Program-made: the position numbers and the translations under genes
Part shown: in pieces, positions 9,566-16,839 of the stretch
Numbering within the stretch: the stretch's first letter is position 1
Layout: each line of letters starts with the position of its first letter
Assembly: GCA_022822725.1 (NCBI GenBank)
Contig: JAJEAN010000007.1
Location: forward strand, 936,382 to 1,000,381
DNA from: Candidatus Latescibacterota bacterium
GTDB taxonomy: Bacteria > JAAXHH01
Direction of reading: 5' to 3'
DNA length: 64,000 nt
The notes under the pieces: model-generated
Seen by the model: only the letters and a program-made list of their open reading frames with translations
The model's database searches: none
Told to the model about the DNA's origin: nothing

Positions 9566-10291
9566 TCAGACCACCATGGGCGTCTGCAACACCGTGAGGC
9601 CCATGTCTACGTACTTGTCCCGGTCCGACGGATCCAGGAGCGCCAGGCTTACGGCGACCGGCGTGCCCTCCATTTCGCGGGCGACGTGCCGGACGCAGTC
9701 GTCCACGGTGCGGAAAGGCGGCCGGTGGTACCGTTCGATGTCGAACATGAGGTCGTTGGGGCCGAAGGTGAGGACGTCCACGCCGTCCTGGGCCAGTTTC
9801 CGGCAGTTGATGACCGCGTCCACCGACTCGAGTTGCAGCCACAACACGCCGGTGTCATTCCACCAGGCCGCGTACGCGAGGCGGTCGGAACGGTCCCCGA
9901 TGCCGTAGCGCGCGCTTCCTCCCCAGCTTCTCCCGCCGAACTGCGGATAGTAGAAGAAGTGGACCGCCTCACGCACGGTGGCCTCCTCTCTGACTTCGGG
10001 AACGAGGATTCCCGCGGGACCAAGGTCGAGGTAATTACCGATCAGGTAGGTGTGCCGGGTGTGCTTTATGCGCAGGATCACCGGCACGCCCAGCGCTTCG
10101 GCCGCGCTGCAGAAGGATACGATCCGGTCTTCGCTCTGGGGGCCATGCTGGCAGTCGACGTTGAAGAAATCGACCTTGCCCTGCTGAAGAATCCGCGCCA
10201 GATCCTCCTTGCCGGACTCCATAGATGCTCCAACACCGTTTACGATTTCGCCGTTGCGTATGCGCCGTTTCAGCGAGGCCGGATGGGCCAT
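9566..10291 (-). CDS. HpcH/HpaI-family aldolase
   Basis: The 241-residue protein matches the class II (metal-dependent) pyruvate aldolases that cleave 2-keto-3-deoxy sugar acids or similar compounds. VDFFNVDCQHGPQSED carries the catalytic histidine region. The metal-binding glutamate and aspartate are expected in WLQLESVDA and FGPNDL, and ILRIKHT holds the conserved arginine. I use ATG 10291 because GGAAGGGAGA precedes it; an ATG eight codons upstream would overlap that ribosome-binding site. It sits between the methyltransferase and the Ldh2-type dehydrogenase on the same strand. Confidence 0.87.
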   Translation of the reverse strand: MAHPASLKRRIRNGEIVNGVGASMESGKEDLARILQQGKVDFFNVDCQHGPQSEDRIVSFCSAAEALGVPVILRIKHTRHTYLIGNYLDLGPAGILVPEVREEATVREAVHFFYYPQFGGRSWGGSARYGIGDRSDRLAYAAWWNDTGVLWLQLESVDAVINCRKLAQDGVDVLTFGPNDLMFDIERYHRPPFRTVDDCVRHVAREMEGTPVAVSLALLDPSDRDKYVDMGLTVLQTPMVV

Positions 10292-10333
10292 GGCTGGAAT
10301 CTCCCTTCCGTTCATTGAACCTGGTCAGTTTGC

Positions 10334-11077
10334 TTACAGCCGGGTCATTACGCGAATTTGGACCGGGGTATCTACGCGGATATTGGCTTCCGGATGACGA
10401 AGCATGATCCGTTCCAGGCGGCGCCGGTCCGTCACTGGAATGTGCGCCTTGTCCCACCACATCGCCCTGCACCGGTCGAACAGGTCCAGGCGTTCGAAAT
10501 AGTGCCGAAAAATGAAATCCGTGTGCAGATCCAGGGTCAGTCTACGGTCCCTGACCGCCTCCGCCACGACCCGGTCCGCGTAATGAAAATCCACGTAGTC
10601 CCGGGCCAGCGTGGCCACCAGGATTACTTCGTGCTCCACCAGGCAGTACACCTGCTGCCTTGCGTGACGGCGTTTACCCTCATTTACCGGGAAGTACGGC
10701 CGTATATCGACGACGCAACCACCAGGCTTCACAACGCGACAGGCTTCGTGAAGGGCATGCCCCATGCCCTCATGTCGCACTCATCACAGAGACCAGGAGA
10801 ACAGGGCCAGGTCGAAACTGCGGTCCTTAAAGGGCAGACGGGACGCGTCGGCCACGGCGAACCGGGCGGCGTCCTCCAGCCGTTTCCGGGCATGGGCGCG
10901 CCTTACCTCTTCCCCGGCCATGTCAACCCCGACGATTGTACCAATCCAGCCCCTTATCCTGCTAGACAGTCGGCCGTCACCGCAGCCGATATCGAGGACG
11001 CGCGCACCGGCAAACGCTATGTGCCGCTTGAGCATCCGCGCTTCACGCCGTTCCGGGTCGACACGCACTCCCCTCAT
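10334..11077 (-). pseudogene. Class I SAM methyltransferase interrupted by two adjacent in-frame TGA codons
   Basis: Residues 1-97 contain the SAM-binding glycine motif (RVLDIGCGDGRLSSRI) and end FSWSL. Two TGA codons follow (10786-10784 and 10783-10781), after which the same frame continues for 148 codons with VRHEGMGHALHEACRVVKPG, the usual next strand and helix of a Methyltransf_11-type domain. The read-through length of about 249 codons is that of a complete methyltransferase. The start ATG 11077 has a good ribosome-binding site (GGGAGG). No frame change is needed, so this is not an indel error. It is either a pseudogene or a recoded gene: a hairpin at 10752-10770 (7-bp stem, 5-base loop starting with G) lies 10 bases past the second TGA. 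It lies in the probable catabolic operon between a Gfo/Idh/MocA enzyme and the aldolase. Confidence 0.75.
10752..10770 (-). promoter_or_regulatory. Hairpin just downstream of the tandem TGA (SECIS-like candidate)
   Basis: On the minus strand AGGGCAT pairs with ATGCCCT around the loop GGGGC. The apical loop starts 17 bases after the second TGA and begins with G. That shape is compatible with the general description of bacterial SECIS elements, but short GC-rich hairpins are common here, so this is suggestive only. Confidence 0.25.
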
Positions 11078-11114
11078 TTCGGCCTCCCGTGTCTACGTTC
11101 ATGTTCGAGTTCGG

Positions 11115-12137
11115 TCACAACGAGTCGAGTTCGGCCACGTCTTCGATCTCGACCCAGCCGCCCGTGTCCTTCGATTGTTCAATGGCCAGCCCCGTGTGAT
11201 AGAGCTGGGCGGCCATCCTGCCGTCGGTACGGTTCGGCGTGCCCTGCTCGACCGCGCCCAGGAACTCGGCGACGCTCTCCGCTTCGCCGGGCCACCCGCC
11301 CACGACGGGCATCGCCGGCGCGACGTGGGTCGTCTCGCCATCGGCATCGGAATCGGCATCGGACTTGGTGCGCAAGTGGATCGTATTCCGGAAATAGTCG
11401 ACGGTCAGATCACCTTCGTCGCCCGTCACTTCGATCGTGGTTTCCAGCTTGTCCACCGAGTTGATGTTCAGGTGAATCGTGCCCCAGAGACCACCGTAGT
11501 CGAAATGGACCACGCTGTGGAACTGGCGCCTGCCCGCCTGTCCGTGGCCGTCCATGACGAGCACGCGGCCGGGCGACCGGCCTATGATACTGTTCAACCC
11601 GTCGACGTACCAGGGCCCCAGGTGGTGGGCAAGGCACAGATCCGGTCCCCCGAATCCCGCCCAGTCGCTCCGCAATTTCAGGTGGACGGTCTGTGGAGCG
11701 CCAATCGCGCCCGACCGCAACAGTTCCGCGGCACGATGCACGACGGTGGCGTATCCGATCTCGAGATCGCCGTGCGTAACCTGGTCGGCGGCGACCAGCC
11801 GCTTAAGCATCTTGCGTATGCCATCGGGACAGCCGGCAAGCGGTGGTTCGTAATAAGCGGCGACGCCGGCGTCGAGGACGGCATTCATGGCGGCTTCGTG
11901 AATGGCATCCGGTATGGCCAGCATGACCGCGTCGAGTTCGGGACCATCCAGCAACGCCTCGAATCCGCCGTAGACCTGTACGTCCGGGCCCAGTTCCTCG
12001 CGGATTCGTTCCTGCGATGCCTCGCTGAAGGCCGCGGCGGACACGATCCGCACCCGTTCATGCTGCCGAAGGGCAGGCACGAACGCCATCCGGGTCCAGC
12101 CCCCGTAACCGATCAGGCCGACTCGTATGCTGGACAT
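11115..12137 (-). CDS. Gfo/Idh/MocA-family protein with an altered EKP motif
   Basis: The protein is 340 residues with an N-terminal Rossmann fold (VGLIGYGGW) and the typical two-domain layout. Where the family normally has EKP, here it reads YYEPPLAG, so the catalytic lysine is replaced by proline. It may have lost oxidoreductase activity or use other residues. An acidic Ser-Asp-Ala repeat (SDADSDADGE) lies in the C-terminal domain. The ATG has an AAAGGTG ribosome-binding site. It is the first gene of the minus-strand run that continues into the interrupted methyltransferase, the aldolase and the Ldh2-type dehydrogenase. Confidence 0.85.
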   Translation of the reverse strand: MSSIRVGLIGYGGWTRMAFVPALRQHERVRIVSAAAFSEASQERIREELGPDVQVYGGFEALLDGPELDAVMLAIPDAIHEAAMNAVLDAGVAAYYEPPLAGCPDGIRKMLKRLVAADQVTHGDLEIGYATVVHRAAELLRSGAIGAPQTVHLKLRSDWAGFGGPDLCLAHHLGPWYVDGLNSIIGRSPGRVLVMDGHGQAGRRQFHSVVHFDYGGLWGTIHLNINSVDKLETTIEVTGDEGDLTVDYFRNTIHLRTKSDADSDADGETTHVAPAMPVVGGWPGEAESVAEFLGAVEQGTPNRTDGRMAAQLYHTGLAIEQSKDTGGWVEIEDVAELDSL

Positions 12138-12243
12138 GGTGCACCTTTCTATGGGTCGCCTTACGGATTACTAATCGTTTCACTACGGGTGGATACCGAG
12201 GTATATTACGACAATGAATACCGCCGCGTATCGCAATGGCAAG

Positions 12244-12249
12244 TATAAT
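12244..12249 (+). promoter_or_regulatory. Possible -10 element
   Basis: A perfect TATAAT lies in the divergent region between the Gfo/Idh/MocA gene and the DUF481-type gene. I see no good -35 at the right distance. Confidence 0.25.
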
Positions 12250-12356
12250 GTAAAACGGAATGTCATGGACTCATCCCGAATAGTGTGCGGTGGCCGGTTC
12301 GGGATCGATCCCGCTCATGTTCTGCCGACCTCACGGTTCGTGCATGGAGACGCCAG

Positions 12357-13127
12357 GTGAGATGTCTTAGCACACTTGTCCTGCTGTCCCTGGTGCTGGC
12401 GTCGGGCCAGTCATCGGCCCAGGTCAACATCGAAGCACTCCGCCGTGATGCGGATTCAACCGGTCTCTCGGGAGCCCTGGCATTGAACCTGGAGATGCAT
12501 ACGGGAAATACGGACCTGAAGGAAATCGGATTGGAAGGCCGGTTGGATTTCAATCATCCCAGGGTAAACACGTTGATCCTGGCCCGTAATGACTTCGGAT
12601 GGGAACAGGGAGAGCGGTTTGCCGATGAGGGGTTGATACATCTCAGGCAGCATTACCCCCTTCACGGGCGGATCGGTCTCGAAGCGTTTACACAGTACAA
12701 TTACGACGCGACCTATCGGCTCGACACCCGTGCACTGGCCGGTGGGGGATTTCGATTCCACCTGATCGAATCCTATGCTTTTCACCTGTGGGAAGGCGCC
12801 TCCGCGTTCCTTGAGCACGAACGCCTGGACGAGTTGCCGGAAGGTGACCTGCACCCCGTCAGGTCCACCGTGGTCCGGTGGAGTCATTACCTCTCATCAC
12901 GAATCGCCGTCAACGACCGGGTGGTATCCACGTGCACGATCTATGTTCAACCCCTGTGGGACGCGATTGGCGACACCCGCATCCTGGGGGAGCTCAATCT
13001 CGAAGTAGACCTGGCCGGACCGCTCGTGCTGGCATTGAGTTTCGTCACGCGGTACGACAGCCGTCCGCCAGCAGGCGTCAGCAGGCTGGATACCGTGCTT
13101 GAGAATGGTTTGGCCGTTACGTTTTGA
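12357..13127 (+). CDS. DUF481-like outer-membrane beta-barrel protein
   Basis: The 256-residue protein has a signal peptide (CLSTLVLLSLVLASGQSSAQ, residues 3-22). The rest is rich in alternating aromatic and polar residues (EMHTGNTDLKEIGLEGRLDF) and ends in a hydrophobic beta-strand with terminal phenylalanine (GLAVTF), as outer-membrane barrels do. It resembles the YdiY/DUF481 family. I start at GTG 12357, preceded by GGAGA at a spacing of six; that start gives a clean signal peptide, whereas the longer frame adds an arginine-rich stretch. The function is unknown. It stands alone, with a divergent neighbour upstream. Confidence 0.75.
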   Translation: MRCLSTLVLLSLVLASGQSSAQVNIEALRRDADSTGLSGALALNLEMHTGNTDLKEIGLEGRLDFNHPRVNTLILARNDFGWEQGERFADEGLIHLRQHYPLHGRIGLEAFTQYNYDATYRLDTRALAGGGFRFHLIESYAFHLWEGASAFLEHERLDELPEGDLHPVRSTVVRWSHYLSSRIAVNDRVVSTCTIYVQPLWDAIGDTRILGELNLEVDLAGPLVLALSFVTRYDSRPPAGVSRLDTVLENGLAVTF

Positions 13128-13294
13128 AATGGTAAATTCGGGTACTGACTCATGCTGAATCGGCTCCTTCATATGACCATGGCCGCACCGGACCAGGCAC
13201 CTTGCATCAGTTTCTACGGCAACACCATTATGAACGAGCGTGCAGGCATATGAATAAGCGATGGTGCGCTGCTTTAGAATAGGAGTACGGGTAC

Positions 13295-14047
13295 ATGGCA
13301 TTCAACAGTCGGCTCAAAGAAGATTTCGACCGCGACGGCTTCGTGCTGCTAAAAGGGTATCTGTCTTCGGCGGAAGCTGCCGAGATCAACAGCAATATCG
13401 ACCGGTTCATCGAAGAGGTGCTTCCAGGAGCGCCGGATACGACGGCCTTCTACGAGGACATAGAGGATCCGTCGTCCATCAAGCGGCTGCAGAACATGGC
13501 TGAACTGGACCCGTACTTCGACGGGCTGTTCGGGTCCTACAATTTCACCGAACTGGCCGGATTCCTGCTCGCGGACGACGTGCTTCCCAAGAACCCGCAG
13601 TGGTTCAACAAACCGGCCAGGGTGGGCGAGGTCACCCCGCCCCACCAGGACGGCTTCTATTTCATGCTGGAACCCAACGAGGCCTTGACCCTGTGGATCG
13701 CGCTGGACGATATCGACGAGGAAAACGGATGCATGCGGTACGTGCGGGGATCGCACCGGCGGGGCATGCGTCCCCACCGCTTGTCGAATGTCCTGGGATT
13801 TTCGCAGGGCGTGTCGGATTTTTCGGACGAAGACCTGGCGCAGGAAGTGGCCATGCGCGCCAGCCCGGGCGACGTCTTCGCCCATCACAGCATGGTCATT
13901 CACCGGGCCGACGCGAACCGGTCCGACCGACGACGCGCGGCCCTTGGCCTGGTTTACTTTGCGGCGCGCGCGAAAAAGGATGAGGAAAAAGCCGAACAAT
14001 ATCGCAAGGAACTCTTCGCCCGGTGGGAAAAAGAAGGCAAGATCTAG
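13295..14047 (+). CDS. Phytanoyl-CoA dioxygenase (PhyH) family protein
   Basis: This 250-residue protein belongs to the PhyH family of Fe(II)/2-oxoglutarate oxygenases. The iron-binding His-x-Asp is in PPHQDGFYFM, the distal histidine is in HHSMVIHRADANRS, and the arginine that binds 2-oxoglutarate follows in SDRRRAALG. The jelly-roll core motif NGCMRYVRGSHRRG is present. Members hydroxylate diverse small molecules; the substrate here is unknown. The ATG is preceded by AGGAG. A likely terminator follows the gene. Confidence 0.9.
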   Translation: MAFNSRLKEDFDRDGFVLLKGYLSSAEAAEINSNIDRFIEEVLPGAPDTTAFYEDIEDPSSIKRLQNMAELDPYFDGLFGSYNFTELAGFLLADDVLPKNPQWFNKPARVGEVTPPHQDGFYFMLEPNEALTLWIALDDIDEENGCMRYVRGSHRRGMRPHRLSNVLGFSQGVSDFSDEDLAQEVAMRASPGDVFAHHSMVIHRADANRSDRRRAALGLVYFAARAKKDEEKAEQYRKELFARWEKEGKI

Positions 14048-14063
14048 TGAGCGACCACACTGC

Positions 14064-14084
14064 AACAGCCGGACCGCTGTTTTT
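14064..14084 (+). terminator. Rho-independent terminator candidate
   Basis: AACAGC and GCTGTT form a six-base stem around CGGACC and run into a T tract, just after the PhyH gene. Confidence 0.5.
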
Positions 14085-14128
14085 CGCTGATTCTCGCTAT
14101 TCCTTGCGTTCCGCCTTGCTATCCCTCG

Positions 14129-14680
14129 CTATCCCTGATCGCGGTCCTCGGCAAGCCCACCACCCCACAGGTCCATGGTGTTGACCGGCTTGCCCTGGAG
14201 TTTCAGGTAGTAGAACAGCTGCCCCTTGTGCTGGGCGAGATGCTGTACCATCTCCATCATGCGATGTCCCAGCACGGGAGTGGACGGGTCCCACGGTGCG
14301 GGAGCGGGTTCGCTGCGCATTCTTTCCTCGCCGGCAAGCTTCAGCATTTCAAATGCCAGGTCCCGGTCCGCCACGAGCATTTCCTTTGCTTCCGCCACCG
14401 ATGCGACGGTCTGCATCGATTCGGCCGGGGGCAACATGTCGCCCGATCCCATGTCTTCCGCGCTGACGCCCTCGGGCAGTCCGAAGTCGCCGGTCACGAA
14501 TCCCTTGATCGCCATGCCACAGGCTTCAGCCACGTGGTACAGCAGCTGGCCGGTGGTCATCCAGTTATCGCCCGTGGATGGCTTCCAGTCGAGGTCTTCA
14601 TCGTCGACGAGATCCATCAATCCATCTGCTGCCTGGTATGTATATTCCATTTCACGGGTCAGTATCTCGGTCCAGTTCAT
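14129..14680 (-). CDS. DinB-superfamily (four-helix, metal-binding) protein
   Basis: The 183-residue protein has the DinB/YfiT-like four-helix pattern, with metal-ligand histidines in QLLYHVAEAC and VQHLAQHKGQLFYYL. Many relatives are thiol-dependent transferases (bacillithiol, mycothiol or glutathione type) or unknown hydrolases. The name is historical: this is not the DNA polymerase DinB. The ATG is preceded by AAGGAG. It lies next to a VOC gene on the same strand, 38 bases apart, so the two may be co-transcribed. Confidence 0.82.
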   Translation of the reverse strand: MNWTEILTREMEYTYQAADGLMDLVDDEDLDWKPSTGDNWMTTGQLLYHVAEACGMAIKGFVTGDFGLPEGVSAEDMGSGDMLPPAESMQTVASVAEAKEMLVADRDLAFEMLKLAGEERMRSEPAPAPWDPSTPVLGHRMMEMVQHLAQHKGQLFYYLKLQGKPVNTMDLWGGGLAEDRDQG

Positions 14681-14718
14681 GCCTGCTCCTTTTCACTGCA
14701 TCTTTGCGCCATGACGCG

Positions 14719-15135
14719 TTATTCATTCTCGCTGGAACTACTTCCCCAGGATCCCTCATTCAGTTCGACGAGCATGATATGGTTGCCACAGGTATCGTCG
14801 AAAACAGCCTGGACGCCGAAGTCCTGCTTCGTCGGATCCATGCTGAATTTCACACCCAGTTTCTTCAGCCGTTCGTATTCTGTAGCGATATCGTCTACGG
14901 AGAACACTATAGAAGGCAGTCCGGACTCATAGAGCTCCTTCTGATACACCCGGGCGAATTCAGTGCCTTTCGGTTCCAGCAGAAGCGAGGTACCTTCCGG
15001 TTCTTCGGGAGAAGCCACGATGGCAAGGTTGGCATCGGGTACGAACATGATCTCCTTGAAGCCCAGGGTCTTCGTGTAGAACTCGTGCGCTTCAATAGGA
15101 TCGTTCACAAAGACTCCGGTCATTTCGATACGCAT
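14719..15135 (-). CDS. VOC-family (glyoxalase/dioxygenase fold) protein
   Basis: The 138-residue protein shows the paired beta-alpha-beta-beta-beta VOC fold: FVNDPIEAHEFYTKTLGFKE at the N-terminus and FGVQAVFDDTCGNHIMLVEL at the C-terminus. VOC proteins bind a divalent metal and include lyases, dioxygenases and drug-resistance proteins; the activity here is unknown. A strong AAGGAGG ribosome-binding site precedes the ATG. It is probably the first gene of a pair with the DinB-fold gene. Confidence 0.85.
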   Translation of the reverse strand: MRIEMTGVFVNDPIEAHEFYTKTLGFKEIMFVPDANLAIVASPEEPEGTSLLLEPKGTEFARVYQKELYESGLPSIVFSVDDIATEYERLKKLGVKFSMDPTKQDFGVQAVFDDTCGNHIMLVELNEGSWGSSSSENE

Positions 15136-15290
15136 TGCTGTCCTCCTTCTCCTGTTTGCATCGAATTGTGGTGCCGATTTTCCGGCCTGGTTGAGCAGTA
15201 CAGTAATTACAGTTCAAAGTACGAACCGCAGGTGCGGAAAGCCACAGGTTTCGATGGGGCCTGAGACGACTCGAACCGGCCCGCGCGAAG

Positions 15291-15319
15291 TTGACAGACT
15301 CCCTGCCCGTGTCTACATT
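15291..15319 (+). promoter_or_regulatory. Sigma70-type promoter candidate
   Basis: TTGACA (15291-15296), a 17-base spacer and TACATT (15314-15319) lie about 60 bases before the BNR propeller gene. Confidence 0.6.
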
Positions 15320-15380
15320 GTTTGATGATGACAGGTTGTGAAGATTCAGGAGATACGAGCAGGACCCAAAAGGAGCGGAT

Positions 15381-16496
15381 ATGGACAGGGTCAGGGTGCT
15401 GGTGGGCACTAAAAAAGGGGCGTTTATCCTCTCGTCGGATGGCGCGCGTAAAGACTGGCAAATCGACGGTCCGCATTTTGGCGGTTGGGAAATCTACCAT
15501 ATCACCGGATCCGCGGCCGATCCGGATCGCCTGTACGCTGCACAGGGTACCGGCTGGTTCGGGCAGTTGCTGCAGCGCTCGGACGATGGCGGAAAGAGCT
15601 GGAACCCGGTGGACAATGAATTCACCTTCGAGGGAGAAGCGGGCACCCACCTTGACTTCGACGACACCCCGTGCCCCTGGGAATTCAAGCGGGTCTGGCA
15701 CCTCGAACCTTCGCCGTCCGATCCGGATACCGTATTCGCCGGCGTCGAGGACGCGGCGCTGTTCCGTACCACGGACGGGGGTCGGTCCTGGCATGAACTC
15801 GCCGGCCTGAGAAACCACCCTTCGAGCGAGGGCTGGCATCCCGGCGCGGGCGGGCTGTGCCTGCATACCATTATCCTGGACCAGGGCGACCCGAACCGGT
15901 TGATTGTCGCGATTTCCGTGGCCGGTGCTTTCCGGTCCCTGGACGGCGGTAAATCGTGGGAACCGATTAACAGGGGCCTGCATTCCGATTACATCCCGGA
16001 GCCCGAGGCGGAGGTGGGCCACTGCGTCCATCGCCTCGCCATGAACCCGTCCCGTCCGGACGTGCTGTTCATGCAGAGCCACCGGAACATCATGCGCAGC
16101 GACAACGGGGGAGATTCCTGGACCAATGTGAGTGGCAACCTGCCCAGCGATTTCGGCTTTCCCATCGGCGTGCACGCCCACGAACCCGAGACGATCTACG
16201 TCGTCCCGATGAAGGGCGATTCCGAGCACTACCCGGACGAAGGCCACCTGCGCGTGTACCGGAGCCGGACCGGGGGAAATGAATGGGAACCCCTGTCTTC
16301 CGGACTGCCGCAGAAAAACTGCTACGTCAACGTCCTGCGGGACGCCATGGCCGTGGATGTGCTCGATGACTGCGGGATTTACTTCGGAACTTCCGGGGGT
16401 GCGGTCTACGTGTCTCCCGACGGTGGCGACCACTGGACGGCCATCGTGGAGAACCTCCCGCCCGTGATGTCCGTCGAAGTCCAGACGCTCTCATGA
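15381..16496 (+). CDS. BNR/sortilin-like beta-propeller protein
   Basis: The 371-residue protein is made of repeated Asp-box blades such as [50 protein letters not shown] and [12 protein letters not shown]. This is the layout of cytoplasmic WD40/YVTN/BNR propellers often annotated as exo-alpha-sialidase, but I see no signal peptide and no sialidase arginine triad that I can assign. The ATG follows AAGGAG. Its stop overlaps the start of a MoaD/ThiS-like gene (ATGA), which implies translational coupling and a joint function. Confidence 0.85.
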   Translation: MDRVRVLVGTKKGAFILSSDGARKDWQIDGPHFGGWEIYHITGSAADPDRLYAAQGTGWFGQLLQRSDDGGKSWNPVDNEFTFEGEAGTHLDFDDTPCPWEFKRVWHLEPSPSDPDTVFAGVEDAALFRTTDGGRSWHELAGLRNHPSSEGWHPGAGGLCLHTIILDQGDPNRLIVAISVAGAFRSLDGGKSWEPINRGLHSDYIPEPEAEVGHCVHRLAMNPSRPDVLFMQSHRNIMRSDNGGDSWTNVSGNLPSDFGFPIGVHAHEPETIYVVPMKGDSEHYPDEGHLRVYRSRTGGNEWEPLSSGLPQKNCYVNVLRDAMAVDVLDDCGIYFGTSGGAVYVSPDGGDHWTAIVENLPPVMSVEVQTLS

Positions 16497-16795
16497 TACG
16501 CGTCGTATTGCCCTATCATCTGCGGAACCTGGCGGGGCTGCCCGGCAAGGAAATCACTTTAGAGGTCGAGGCCGGGATCGTGACACAGCGGAAGATCCTC
16601 GACGCCCTGGAAGCGCACTTTCCCCAACTCGGGGGAACGGTCCGGGATTACGGTACCGGCGCGCGCCGGCCCCTCGTAAGGTTCTTCGGCTGCGGCAGGG
16701 ATCTTTCCCTCGAACCGCCCGACGCCCCGGTTCCGGACACCATCGCGCGGGGCGAGGAACCATACCTGATCGTGGGCTCGGTGGCCGGCGGGTAG
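16493..16795 (+). CDS. MoaD/ThiS-like ubiquitin-fold protein
   Basis: This 100-residue protein has a beta-grasp layout and ends in SVAGG. The C-terminal Gly-Gly is the hallmark of MoaD, ThiS and small archaeal modifier proteins, where it is adenylated and thiocarboxylated or conjugated. The gene starts inside the stop codon of the propeller gene (four-base overlap). No E1-like MoeB/ThiF gene and no molybdopterin or thiamine gene is in the window, so the partner enzyme is unknown and a plain MoaD role cannot be assumed. Confidence 0.82.
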   Translation: MIRVVLPYHLRNLAGLPGKEITLEVEAGIVTQRKILDALEAHFPQLGGTVRDYGTGARRPLVRFFGCGRDLSLEPPDAPVPDTIARGEEPYLIVGSVAGG

Positions 16796-16822
16796 CCGAT
16801 GCACCGAATGCGGCGGTTTTTT
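16795..16822 (+). terminator. Weak terminator candidate
   Basis: An imperfect GC hairpin (GCC-GCA paired with TGC-GGC) is followed by GG and six T residues, right after the MoaD/ThiS-like gene. Confidence 0.3.
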
Positions 16823-16839
16823 CCATCAGCAACGGGGAC

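Noticed and set aside
10334-11077. A genome-wide change of TGA to an amino acid
   Set aside because: Many intact genes here end in TGA right where the family length predicts (for example the PfkB, PhnB-like and PAP2-like genes), so TGA is a normal stop.
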